The position numbers and the translations under genes were made by a program. From NCBI RefSeq assembly GCF_001999725.1, contig NZ_MDDP01000001.1, forward strand, positions 124,001-188,000: a stretch of DNA of 64,000 nucleotides, read 5' to 3'. Positions 25,826 through 35,654 of the stretch are shown in pieces. Origin of the DNA: Cellulophaga omnivescoria. GTDB lineage: Bacteria; Bacteroidota; Bacteroidia; Flavobacteriales; Flavobacteriaceae. Position 1 is the stretch's first letter; the number at the start of each line of letters is the position of its first letter. Below the pieces are notes generated by a model. It made no database searches, was not told where the DNA came from, and worked only from the letters and a program-made list of their open reading frames with translations.

Positions 25826-28800
25826 TTATCTGTACAACGTAAAGTGACCAACGTATCGTTGTTTCTCTTTATCATTAGCATTAACTACATACCAATAATC
25901 TCCAGTAGGCACTTCGTTACCTTCATAAGTACCATCCCAAGAGGTAACATCATCTAATCGTGCTACTACTCTACCATATCTATCATAAATAATAATCTCT
26001 ATGTCTGGGAAAAACTCTCTGTTTTTAGGTGCCCATCTATCATTTTCATTATCTCCGTTAGGAGTAAAGAAATTAGGAATATCTATTTTACCTGTAAATT
26101 CAAATTCTAATTTAACCTCAGCAACACAACCTTGTGCGTCTTCTACACGCACGGTAACTGTTTCATCTTCATTTAACTCAAAAATTGTATTACTACCTTG
26201 TGAGTTTCCTTGAAAAAAGTAAGTATAACCTCCATATCCTCCTTGCGCTAAAGCAGTTATTTCATTAGGTCCTGTTTTTATTGCTGAAAGAGTTAACGGA
26301 TCATAAGCATCTAATGTAAAATCTACAGAAGTAGAACATCCGTTACTATGGTATATGTACACCGTATGCATTGTATCTGGCTCTAAATCTCCAAAAACAT
26401 GTTGTGTTGTAGCCACATTAATATCATCTACGTCTAAAGAAAACATAAGGTCAGACATTAAACTACTATCTGTCATATCTATAGTTACGGTACTAAAAGG
26501 GAATATACCTCTACATCCATATTCTATTATTGGTGTTGCAGATAAATCTACTCCATAATCTACATTAATAATAGCGTTAGTATCACATAAATTAGCATCT
26601 CTAATAAATACAACATAAGTTTCTCCACCTGCTAAATTATCAAAGAATAGATCATCATTTCTAACAAAATCTGCAGGGTCTGAGGAATTTAAACTAGTCT
26701 CATAATACTCATCTCCAGTAACTGGATCTACAAAAGGTGTACCACCTGTTATAGACAGTGTAGCTGTACCATCTGCTGCATTAATACACAACTCCGGTGT
26801 GGTATCTACATCTGCAACAACTAACACTTCTGGTTCTGTAACTGTAATTTCTCTTAAAATACTACAACCAACCTCATCCTGTATTAATACAGAGTATGTA
26901 CCTGGTGCTAAATCTTCAAAAGTAATTGTGTTTGGATTTTCGTCACCTACAAAAAACTCACTTAACGTATCTGATATAGAGAACTTAATTTGGCCTGTAC
27001 CTCCTCTTGCTTCAATTCTAATACTACCATCAAAATCTCCTGTACAACTTACTGGGTTTGCCTCAGACATAACAACCTCTAGTGGTACTTTTGGTTCAAT
27101 TTCAATAATATCAGATATTGCAGAACATCCTCCACTGGTTGCATATACATAATATGTTCCTGGGCTTAAGTTTCTAAATACACCTGAAGCCTGCTCTGGT
27201 CTTACTATATCTGCTGCAGTAGGAGCCGTTGGTACACCTCCTAAATTATTATTCACTAATGTGTACCTGTAATTTCCTATTCCTCCAAATGCTTCTGACC
27301 TTACTATGGCAGTTGCTTCACCCTGACATTTAATTTCTGCATCTACTAAATCTAATGCCACAACTAAAGGAAGTGCTTTATCTAAACCAACCTCATTAGA
27401 TTGTTGCTCTGGACAACCATTACCGTTTTGAACATCATATTGAAATGGTCCTGGGTCTGCATCAATGTCTGGAATAGTAATAGTAACAGAAGTTACATCT
27501 GGTCCTCCAAAGCTCACAAAAGCATCTGTTGTTCCTGATCTTCTGTAAAAATATTCCATACCAGCCACTGGGTTTGTAACACTAAGGCCAATTCTTCCTA
27601 AATCTCCACAACCAGGAGGTGTAATTTCTACTAATTCTGCCTCTACAGGTTCTGGATCTACAATATATATTTGTGGTGTAGTAAAGCTACAATCCCAACC
27701 ATCAAAAACAGTAATTGTATAATACCCAGAAGGTAAATTAGGGAAAGTAGCAGATTCTTGTAATCCACTGGTGTTTGTAATTGCACCAGAAGCATCTAAT
27801 CTGTTTAACTGGAATAAATACTCTTCTCCATTTCCATCTAAATCTTCACCACCTGTTACATTAAATGCTCTAATAACACCATCATTTGCTCCAGGACAAA
27901 GTAATGGTTGTACAATTTCTATATCTGCATTAATAGCAACTGGTAAACTAAGTGTTATATCATCAAAAACAATACATCCACCAGCATCTCTGCTACTTAC
28001 TCTGTAGTTCCCTTCAGATAAGTCACTAAATATTGGAGAAGCCCCATAAGCAACCTCTACTGTATACGTACCTGTTGTTGCTGTTTCTTTTTCTAACTGA
28101 TACTCATAAGTACCCCAACCACCGTCTGATGTTGCTGTAATTTCTCCTAATCCTGGAACCTGGCACGTAACATAAGCTGTTTGTTCTGCTAAGGTAGTTA
28201 ACGCTCTGTCTGGAGACCTAACTGGGGCTGTATTACTTGTTGTATCACAAAACGGTGATGCTAAAGCCTCTACCCTAACTATTAAGTTACCCGCTGGCAA
28301 GCCTGTAATAATTTCTGGGGTTGCAATTGGCGCTGTAGTATCAAAAGATCCTGTAACACCAGTTGTAATCTCGGTTCCTGTATTATCTACTAAAAACACC
28401 TCATAATTATAAGCTCCATTATAATCGTTTACCTCTATACTTATTTCACCATCGCTTGCTCCAAAGCAAGAAACAGGTTTTACTTCATTAATTACGGCAT
28501 TTATAACGTTAAAATCAGGAACTGTAGCTGTTGGTGTTACAAACAAACAGGTACCACTATCTATATCTCTTACTGCAAAAATATAATCTCCTGGTACAGT
28601 AACATCCCAAACAACACGATCCGATCCTCCAGAAAGCTGAGCTGGTTGCGACCCAAGTGGTAATACTTGTACTTCATAATTACCTGGACCTTGGTCTACA
28701 ATAATTTCTAATTGACCTGCCGATGCTCCAGAACCTGTGGCATCACAAGTAATAGGATTTAACATATTAAAATTAAAAGTTAAATCTGTTGGTGTTAGTA

Positions 28801-31800
28801 TGGTAATTGTTTCTGTTGTTTCACAACCTTTATCGTCTCTTACAATAACATCTATAGTTTGGTCTACTCCTCTATCTATAATTTCAAACGTATTAGAGGT
28901 TTGAAAGTTAGTACCATCATAAAAAGGAGTTCCATCATTTAAGCTGTAGCTGTAATTACCATTACCCGTATTTGTACCTGTACCATCTCCGTTATCATCT
29001 GTATAAATAGTAATAGTTGTTGTACTAAATGAGTTAGCAGAAGGGTTACAAGTAAAATCTGGTGCTACAGGAGTAACCTCTAATATGGTTGGCTCTATAA
29101 CATTAATATTTCCAGATCTAACAGCACAACCTCTATCCGAAACTACCTCAACTTGGTAAGTTCCAGGTGCTAAATTTTCAAAAGTTGCATCTTCAATAGA
29201 TTGTAAAGGTGTTGTGCTAGTACCTACATAAATATTATATGTAAATGGTGCATCTGTAGCAGAAGCTGGGTCTAGCTCTACAGTTATACTACCATCGTCT
29301 GCTCCGTTACAAGAAACATTTTCTACAACAGTATTATCAATTACTGGTGTATTTACTGTAATTATGTCTACAGTAGTTATATCTGAACATAACGGACTTG
29401 TATTAGAATCTAAATCTGTTACTGTTATGGTATAGCTACCAGGAGCCAAACCTGTAAAAATTTCTGGATCTGTATCTGTTGGCTCGTGTGTAATTACTGT
29501 TGTGCCATCATCTAGTTCATATCTAAACCTCCCACTACCACCTGTAGTTTCTACTTCTACAATACCGTCTGCATTATTACAAGATGGTTGTGATGATGCA
29601 CTTGCAGATATAGAAAAGAAATCAAATACTTCTACAACCGTACTACTTGTACAACCATTACCATCACGAACCGTTACAGTATATGTACCTGCATTTGGTA
29701 CAGTAAAGTTTGGACTGTCCTGAAAACCATTACCAATATCATACTGAAAAGTAGTTTCTGGAGCACTACCTGTTGAAATTGGAGAAGTCACATCTATAGT
29801 ATAATTGGCAACCGCAAAACATTGGTTAGTTACATCTACTGTTGGACTTGCTAAGGTAGGATCCATATCTATTACCACACCGGTTAATAAAGAAGAACAG
29901 CCTTTGCTATCTTCTATATACACATCGTATGTGCCAGGAGACAAATCGTATATATTATTGCTTGTTAATGCTGGTGCTGGATCTCCTGTAGGTACTACAC
30001 CAAAGGTATATGCTGGTGAACCACCCACGCCACGCAATACTAATTGTCCGTTTGGATTTAAACAGTTGGCATTTGTATTACGCTCTACCACAGGTCTTGG
30101 ATTATCATTGGTAATAGAGACTAAATCACTTGCATTACAATAATTTGCTGCCCCAGTATCTTCTGTAACTATTACCTGGTAATTTCCTATTGGTAAGTTT
30201 GTAAAAGAACCTGTGTAAGGAAAGGTTACATTGGTAACTGTAGTTGGACCACTTATTATTGCGCCCGTATCTGTATCTGTTAAAGAGATAATAATATCAG
30301 AACCATTAGGTAAACCGTCTACTGTGTAATCTATATCGGCATCATCTGGAGTAGCACAAGAAGCTGCTGAAGATGTTGCGTCTACAGTTAATGGATTTAA
30401 TGTAGGAATTGGATCTATTTGCTGAATATAAGTACAACCAGCTGCATCTAAAACCTCAACAAAATAAGTTATTCCGTACTCCACTTGTCCCGTAAAATCG
30501 TGTGTATCTGCGTCTACATTTGGTGATACTAACGTTTCTCCTACCAAACCAATTAAATAAGGTGCTGTACCCCCTGCAATATCTACAAGAAAAGTAAAAG
30601 CCGTAGAACAATCTGGGCCAGGTGTTGGAACTGGAGTTATTGTTAAGTTATTTTGTCTTAAATTAATTACATCTCTGTCTTCACAAGTACTAGCATCTGT
30701 AGTTTCTACAACATAATCTCCCTCTGCTAAACCAGGAAAATTAGCTGTTGTTGCTGCTGTAGGGCCAACCGTTGCTATAACATTACCTGCTGTGTCTAAT
30801 AAAGTATAAGTGTAAGGAGCTGTACCGTTAGACACTGCTGTTACATTTATTTGTCCGTCTGCTGGTGTTACACCGCAAGTAGGACCTACAAAATCTACGG
30901 TAGCATCTACACCAGGTGCCGCAGGGCCAACAGTAAAAGGAACTGCAACATCACAACCTCTGCTATCTCTAACAAAATAAGTATAATTACCTGGAGATAA
31001 ATTACTAAATACAGGCTGATTTGTATAGGTTACATTGTCTGAACTATACTGATATGGAGGCACACCAACAGTGGTATCTGGAACTAACTCTACACTACCA
31101 GTTGTATCATCTCCACAAGTAGGATCTGTAACATTAGCAGTTGCTGCTATGGTCTCTGTTGGACTTAGTGTAATAACATTGGTTTCTACAGTACACGTTT
31201 CATTATCTGTTATTCTAAATTGATATGTACCATCTAGAGCTGTAGTATATACAAATGAAGAGCCTGTAAAGCCTACAGAAGGACTATATGCTGATCCATT
31301 AAAGCTTACCTCATAAGTTTGATATGGTGTGTTTCCGCTAGATACATTTACTCTTATCTCTGCATCTCCATCTCCTGGAACTAAACTACACGTTAACTCT
31401 TTTTGTATAGCCACTGTAGTTGTCATTTCTGGTCTAATATTTCTACCTACAGTGTCTGTACAACCATTACCGTCTCTAACCTGTATTTGGTAACTACCAG
31501 GACCAGGTGCAGCAATAGATTCATTTGCTGTTCCTGCAAACCAAGCACCACCATTTACCCTATATTCATAATTGCCATCACCACCTGAAGCTGTTACATT
31601 TATTGTTGCCGCATCTGTACTATCAAAACAAAAATCTGATGCGCCATTGTTTATAACTAATGTTGGCGAACTTAACGGCGTAAGTGTAAAATTAAAACTT
31701 GTTGAACAGCCTTCACTATCTTCTACTATTAAAACATAATCTCCTGGGTAACTTAAGCCTGTAAAGTTAGAGTTACTCCTTGGACCAATATCAGATAAAG

Positions 31801-34249
31801 TACCTGGTCTTTCTAGAGTATAACTATAGCCTCCCCAACCACCGGAAGCATTTGCTGTAATAGAACCTCTGTTATTATTAGCACAACTCATTGGTGTTAG
31901 AGTTGGTGCCATTGTTAATGCAGACGTTGGTTCGTTAATAGTTAATGTTGCCGTTTCTACACAATTAGTATCCTCATCAGTAACTGTTATTGTATAACTA
32001 CCTGCCCCTAATCCACTAACATTAATAAAATTATCTGAATGACCTGTTACTGTAGGATTTGAATCTATTTGGTACGCATATGTAGATGCAAACCCATCTA
32101 CAACAAAACGGCCACGCCCATCTGTATCTCCAACACAAGTTACATTGTCTTGTAATTGCGCAGTAACTTTTATTGAGCTTATATCATTTATTGCAAAACT
32201 TTCTGTGTAAGAACATCCGCCATCATCTGTTACTCTAAACGTGTAACTTCCTATGCCTAAGCCTGTAAAAATATTACTTGTTCCGTTAGAAACTGGACTT
32301 GGAGCAACAATGTCATAATTAGCTATTGTTCCTCCGCCAGTAACAGCTAAAGTTACAGTAGCTGTACCTGTTACACAATCAATACTAGAAACAGTAAAAT
32401 CTATATCAGTTGGTTTATTTAAAGAAGCAAAAGTTATATCTGGCAAGGTCTCTACACAACCATTAGCATCTCTAATTTGTGGTGTATAAGTACTTCCTTG
32501 TGATAAACCAGGAAAAACTGTAGTACCAGTTACAAAACCAGAGCCTATACTATATTCATAAGGACCTGTACCTCCACTTGCTGGTGTAAAGGTTATTTCT
32601 CCTCCGTTTTCATTAGTACAGCTTGGGTCTGCTGTAGCAGATGCCGATGATGATATTGAAGAAGGAGTTCCTATGCTTTCTGATACTGGTGTAGTTGTAC
32701 AAACAAAAGTATCTTGTTGGTACCTTACAACAACATCGTATGCACCAGGTGCTAAACTAGAAAATACATTACTATTTTGAAAAGTTACACCATTATCATT
32801 ACTATATTCTAAAGCATAACCATTACTGTTTGTTACATTAACCGTTAACCTACCATTATTAGCCCCACCACAATTGGCATCTTCTGCAGTTATATTAAAA
32901 ACTGGAGGTGGTATATTTTGTACTTCAACGGCCGCTTGTTTTGTACAACCGTTTACATCTTCAACTAAAATATTATATGTTCCTGCAGAGCTAACAGCAA
33001 AAACAATCGAACTTGCAAAAGTAGAACTGTAGGTTGCTCCTGCATCTAAACTATAACGGTAAGGTGACGTTCCTCCAGACACCTCTAAAGTTACATCTAC
33101 ACTTGTTGCGCCACAACCAAAACTATCTGTTGCAAAAGCAGTTGCATCTATAGGTGCTAAACCATTACCAATTGTAATTGGATCTCCTGCAATTTCTGTA
33201 ACTGTAACATCACAATCATTAGTTTCTACTTGTACAGAGTATGTACCAGGGCCTAAATTATTAAACGTATGATTTGTATTTGCACTAGGGCCAAAGGTAT
33301 CTAATGTTACACCATTTTTTAAAAGTCTATAACTATAAAAACCTGTTGCTCCAGAAACAGATACTCCTACATTCCCTTTTTCACCGCTACAAACTATATC
33401 TGTTTTTGTAACATCTACAGTCATAGACTCTTCTGAAATTGTTACTATTTCTGATGGAAAAATACAAGAAGTAGCTGGTGCATTTTTTAACTGCGCAAAC
33501 ACTTGGTAGTTACCAGGTGTTGTAATATCAAAAGAAGGACTATCTTGAAAAGGCCCTGAAGCAGAATTTAAACTATACTCATAGCCAGCTGGCACGTTAG
33601 TAACTTCTATATTACCTGGGTTACCACAAATAATATTTTTTGATGTAATTTGAGGATCCAAAGGGTTTGATGACACTCTAAAATGATAGTAAACACCAGA
33701 ATCTACCCGTACTCTATATTCACCCTCTACATTAGAGTTGCTAGCATCTAACAAAAAAGTAGGATCGTTACCCACTGTTACCCAATCTCCGCTACAAGCA
33801 CTATTGTATGTAGGGCAATCATCTGAACCAACAAAAGAACAACCAGCCCCCAATTTTTGCCAGACATATGAACTACCAGATGTGCTTAAAGACACCGTTC
33901 TATCATCACCAGTACCACACAAGAAAAATTTAGCTAAAGTACTACCATCATCCGGACAAGTACTTTCTTCGTTTGCTCCATTTATAATGGTTGCAAACAT
34001 TACCGGAGCAGCCAAAGTGCTAGTCCTTTCCGTTTTTTTCCTTGATGTTTTTAGAAAGTTAACTTTTTCTTTGGTAGGAGCTTCTTTTTTCTCCTCCAAT
34101 GTTAATGCTTTAAATAAAGCATCATCAAAAGTAATTACGTCTGTTAAAAAGCCGTATACTTTAGGGTTAGCAATAGCGGTAGTGCATACTATAGAGCCAA
34201 AAACTAATAGCATAGCACATAACGCAAGTTTTCTTTTACTTGGTTGCAT
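25826..34249 (-). CDS. giant SprB-repeat surface adhesin with T9SS type B sorting domain
   Basis: A 2807-residue secreted protein. The signal peptide (KRKLALCAMLLVFGSIV, cleavage near TTAIANP) is followed by a Lys/Glu-rich linker (about 45-80) and a short N-terminal domain with several cysteines. From about residue 200 to 2710 it consists of about 29 tandem units, each ending like F.NLAPGTY.V.V.D..GC, which match SprB repeats. The last 88 residues (IDIPNFFTPNGDNENDRW ... GDYWYVV ... GHFTLYR) are a gliding-motility-associated C-terminal domain, the type B signal for the type IX secretion system. SprB in Flavobacterium johnsoniae moves along the cell surface during gliding and binds polysaccharide; this protein probably is an adhesin of that class. 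Unusually, no PorP/SprF-like partner gene is adjacent. No enzymatic domain was recognised. Confidence 0.9.
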   Translation of the reverse strand: MQPSKRKLALCAMLLVFGSIVCTTAIANPKVYGFLTDVITFDDALFKALTLEEKKEAPTKEKVNFLKTSRKKTERTSTLAAPVMFATIINGANEESTCPDDGSTLAKFFLCGTGDDRTVSLSTSGSSYVWQKLGAGCSFVGSDDCPTYNSACSGDWVTVGNDPTFLLDASNSNVEGEYRVRVDSGVYYHFRVSSNPLDPQITSKNIICGNPGNIEVTNVPAGYEYSLNSASGPFQDSPSFDITTPGNYQVFAQLKNAPATSCIFPSEIVTISEESMTVDVTKTDIVCSGEKGNVGVSVSGATGFYSYRLLKNGVTLDTFGPSANTNHTFNNLGPGTYSVQVETNDCDVTVTEIAGDPITIGNGLAPIDATAFATDSFGCGATSVDVTLEVSGGTSPYRYSLDAGATYSSTFASSIVFAVSSAGTYNILVEDVNGCTKQAAVEVQNIPPPVFNITAEDANCGGANNGRLTVNVTNSNGYALEYSNDNGVTFQNSNVFSSLAPGAYDVVVRYQQDTFVCTTTPVSESIGTPSSISSSASATADPSCTNENGGEITFTPASGGTGPYEYSIGSGFVTGTTVFPGLSQGSTYTPQIRDANGCVETLPDITFASLNKPTDIDFTVSSIDCVTGTATVTLAVTGGGTIANYDIVAPSPVSNGTSNIFTGLGIGSYTFRVTDDGGCSYTESFAINDISSIKVTAQLQDNVTCVGDTDGRGRFVVDGFASTYAYQIDSNPTVTGHSDNFINVSGLGAGSYTITVTDEDTNCVETATLTINEPTSALTMAPTLTPMSCANNNRGSITANASGGWGGYSYTLERPGTLSDIGPRSNSNFTGLSYPGDYVLIVEDSEGCSTSFNFTLTPLSSPTLVINNGASDFCFDSTDAATINVTASGGDGNYEYRVNGGAWFAGTANESIAAPGPGSYQIQVRDGNGCTDTVGRNIRPEMTTTVAIQKELTCSLVPGDGDAEIRVNVSSGNTPYQTYEVSFNGSAYSPSVGFTGSSFVYTTALDGTYQFRITDNETCTVETNVITLSPTETIAATANVTDPTCGDDTTGSVELVPDTTVGVPPYQYSSDNVTYTNQPVFSNLSPGNYTYFVRDSRGCDVAVPFTVGPAAPGVDATVDFVGPTCGVTPADGQINVTAVSNGTAPYTYTLLDTAGNVIATVGPTAATTANFPGLAEGDYVVETTDASTCEDRDVINLRQNNLTITPVPTPGPDCSTAFTFLVDIAGGTAPYLIGLVGETLVSPNVDADTHDFTGQVEYGITYFVEVLDAAGCTYIQQIDPIPTLNPLTVDATSSAASCATPDDADIDYTVDGLPNGSDIIISLTDTDTGAIISGPTTVTNVTFPYTGSFTNLPIGNYQVIVTEDTGAANYCNASDLVSITNDNPRPVVERNTNANCLNPNGQLVLRGVGGSPAYTFGVVPTGDPAPALTSNNIYDLSPGTYDVYIEDSKGCSSLLTGVVIDMDPTLASPTVDVTNQCFAVANYTIDVTSPISTGSAPETTFQYDIGNGFQDSPNFTVPNAGTYTVTVRDGNGCTSSTVVEVFDFFSISASASSQPSCNNADGIVEVETTGGSGRFRYELDDGTTVITHEPTDTDPEIFTGLAPGSYTITVTDLDSNTSPLCSDITTVDIITVNTPVIDNTVVENVSCNGADDGSITVELDPASATDAPFTYNIYVGTSTTPLQSIEDATFENLAPGTYQVEVVSDRGCAVRSGNINVIEPTILEVTPVAPDFTCNPSANSFSTTTITIYTDDNGDGTGTNTGNGNYSYSLNDGTPFYDGTNFQTSNTFEIIDRGVDQTIDVIVRDDKGCETTETITILTPTDLTFNFNMLNPITCDATGSGASAGQLEIIVDQGPGNYEVQVLPLGSQPAQLSGGSDRVVWDVTVPGDYIFAVRDIDSGTCLFVTPTATVPDFNVINAVINEVKPVSCFGASDGEISIEVNDYNGAYNYEVFLVDNTGTEITTGVTGSFDTTAPIATPEIITGLPAGNLIVRVEALASPFCDTTSNTAPVRSPDRALTTLAEQTAYVTCQVPGLGEITATSDGGWGTYEYQLEKETATTGTYTVEVAYGASPIFSDLSEGNYRVSSRDAGGCIVFDDITLSLPVAINADIEIVQPLLCPGANDGVIRAFNVTGGEDLDGNGEEYLFQLNRLDASGAITNTSGLQESATFPNLPSGYYTITVFDGWDCSFTTPQIYIVDPEPVEAELVEITPPGCGDLGRIGLSVTNPVAGMEYFYRRSGTTDAFVSFGGPDVTSVTITIPDIDADPGPFQYDVQNGNGCPEQQSNEVGLDKALPLVVALDLVDAEIKCQGEATAIVRSEAFGGIGNYRYTLVNNNLGGVPTAPTAADIVRPEQASGVFRNLSPGTYYVYATSGGCSAISDIIEIEPKVPLEVVMSEANPVSCTGDFDGSIRIEARGGTGQIKFSISDTLSEFFVGDENPNTITFEDLAPGTYSVLIQDEVGCSILREITVTEPEVLVVADVDTTPELCINAADGTATLSITGGTPFVDPVTGDEYYETSLNSSDPADFVRNDDLFFDNLAGGETYVVFIRDANLCDTNAIINVDYGVDLSATPIIEYGCRGIFPFSTVTIDMTDSSLMSDLMFSLDVDDINVATTQHVFGDLEPDTMHTVYIYHSNGCSTSVDFTLDAYDPLTLSAIKTGPNEITALAQGGYGGYTYFFQGNSQGSNTIFELNEDETVTVRVEDAQGCVAEVKLEFEFTGKIDIPNFFTPNGDNENDRWAPKNREFFPDIEIIIYDRYGRVVARLDDVTSWDGTYEGNEVPTGDYWYVVNANDKEKQRYVGHFTLYR
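25829..26092 (-). other. T9SS type B C-terminal sorting domain (within the adhesin)
   Basis: The final 88 codons encode the conserved FFTPNGDNENDRW, IIIYDRYGRVVARL, WDGTYEGNEVPTGDYWYVV and GHFTLYR blocks that define the CHU_C/gliding-associated C-terminal domain. Confidence 0.9.
26105..33650 (-). repeat. about 29 degenerate SprB-like protein repeats
   Basis: Units of roughly 80-100 codons, each beginning with a Cys-x-G-x2-DG-type motif (such as SCNGADDGSI) and ending with PGTYxVxVxDxxGC. I counted 29 unit ends by eye. The repeats are diverged at both protein and DNA level, so they are old duplications rather than recent tandem copies. Confidence 0.8.
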
Positions 34250-34703
34250 AGGTTAAGTCAATTTTTGTAAAGAGTATGGCAACTTGGGGAATTGCAATAA
34301 ACTCTTAGAGTAATTTTATAAAAACTTTATTTTTTTAATTATTATAACTCTTAGGTCTATATAAACGTCAAAAAATGTAAAATAGTGTCTGTACTTATGT
34401 ATTTAATCTATAAAAGTACATTATACAACAGTTAACGCCACATTTAACAACTTTACATAGTGCGTATTTTACTACAAAAATAACAACTATTTTTAACATC
34501 ATCACTTAAAATTCGATGAACGTCACGCATAATTTAAAGTTACATTTATAACTATGTTGTAATAAAAAACACAGTAACCCATTAAAAATATATAAATTAC
34601 CGTGTTTTTAAACTTTATGTGTCAAAAATAATATGTTATCAAAAAAGGAAATCGAGCTTACTATACATAACACATTTAAATCTCTATAAAATACTTTTAA
34701 AAA
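34250..34703. other. 454-bp intergenic region upstream of the adhesin
   Basis: No gene is visible. It holds a probable murQ terminator (34565-34609), a -7-like box on the minus strand (CAAAAATA at 34475-34482) that would give the adhesin a leader of about 220 nt, and the short element ACTCTTAG twice (34301-34308 inside the perfect palindrome ACTCTTAGAGT, and 34347-34354). The rest is AT-rich without further structure I can support. Confidence 0.5.
34565..34609 (-). terminator. probable murQ terminator
   Basis: AAAAACAC-A-GTAA (34565-34577) pairs with TTAC-C-GTGTTTTT (34597-34609): 8 plus 4 bp with one mismatch and a 19-nt loop. Read leftward it ends in GTGTTTTTTATT, about 95 bp beyond the murQ stop. 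Confidence 0.45.
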
Positions 34704-35519
34704 TTATTTTTTATAAGATTCTACCGCTTTTTTTACAGATCCGTGTTTAATTAATAAAGCTTCAGCTTCTGAATAAGGAATATTTAACTCTTCAACCACA
34801 TAACGTGCTCCACGGTCTACCAACTTATCATTACTAAGCTGCATATTTACCATTTTGTTTCCTTTAACTCTACCAATTTTTATCATTAGTGCTGTAGAAA
34901 TCATATTAAGCACTAATTTTTGTGATGTTCCACTTTTCATACGTGTACTACCTGTTACAAACTCAGGGCCTACTAAAACTGCAATTGCAATTTCTACTGC
35001 TTTAGTTAATGGTGAACCGGGATTATTAGTAATACAAGCTGTTAGCAATCCGTTTTTCTTAGCCTTTGTTACCCCTCCTATTACATAAGGTGTTGTACCA
35101 GATGCAGCTATACCAACAACAGTATCATTCTGGTTAATATCATAAGCTTCTAAATCTTTCCAAGCTTGTTCTTTATTATCCTCAGCATTTTCTACGGGTA
35201 ACCTTATTGCTGTATCGCCACCGGCTATAATACCAATAACTTTAGTATGCGGCAAGCCAAAAGTAGGCGGTATTTCAGAAGCATCTAAAATACCTAATCT
35301 GCCACTTGTACCCGCACCTACATAAAACAATCTTCCTCCTTTGTTAAAGCGTTCTGTTAAAGCATCAACCAATTTTGTAATCTCAGGAATACATAATGCA
35401 ACTGCATCTGCAATTTTTTTATCTTCATTATTCATACTAGTTAAAATAGTACTAGTATTCATTAATTCTAAATCTGTATAGTTTGATGAGGATTCGGTAA
35501 CTTTAGTATAGTCTAACAT
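34704..35519 (-). CDS. murQ: N-acetylmuramic acid 6-phosphate etherase
   Basis: MurQ removes the D-lactyl ether from MurNAc-6-phosphate to give GlcNAc-6-phosphate in peptidoglycan recycling. The 271-residue protein carries the SIS fold with GRLFYVGAGTSGRLGILDAS (62-81), the catalytic Glu82 in SEIPPTFG, and the conserved GIAASGTTPYVIGG and GSTRMKSGTSQKLVLNM segments. It is slightly shorter than the E. coli enzyme at the C-terminus but appears complete. It is divergent from, and 135 bp away from, the GH3/anmK pair that supplies its substrate; a -7 box (TAAATTTG on the minus strand, plus 35548-35555) lies upstream. Confidence 0.95.
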   Translation of the reverse strand: MLDYTKVTESSSNYTDLELMNTSTILTSMNNEDKKIADAVALCIPEITKLVDALTERFNKGGRLFYVGAGTSGRLGILDASEIPPTFGLPHTKVIGIIAGGDTAIRLPVENAEDNKEQAWKDLEAYDINQNDTVVGIAASGTTPYVIGGVTKAKKNGLLTACITNNPGSPLTKAVEIAIAVLVGPEFVTGSTRMKSGTSQKLVLNMISTALMIKIGRVKGNKMVNMQLSNDKLVDRGARYVVEELNIPYSEAEALLIKHGSVKKAVESYKK

Positions 35520-35547
35520 TTATAGAAGTGTTTTATCAAAAATTAAT

Positions 35548-35555
35548 CAAATTTA
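35548..35555 (-). promoter_or_regulatory. -7 promoter box of murQ
   Basis: CAAATTTA reads TAAATTTG on the minus strand, matching TAnnTTTG, 29 bp before the murQ ATG. It lies in the divergent murQ/GH3 spacer. Confidence 0.35.
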
Positions 35556-35654
35556 AGTTTTTTAATCTTCTTTGAGTATCTTTTTTTTAAGTACACCATT
35601 CTAAATCACGCAATAAAAAACCTATTTTAGCACAACAACTTATTTAAATTAGAT

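Noticed and set aside
26105-33650. Tandem repeats as a possible CRISPR or DNA satellite
   Set aside because: Units are 240-300 bp, diverged at DNA level and in frame; the repetition is at the protein level.
25826-34249. Several plus-strand open frames opposite the giant adhesin
   Set aside because: They follow the repeat periodicity of the sense gene, have Ser/Thr/Pro-rich composition typical of antisense frames and no starts with promoter boxes.
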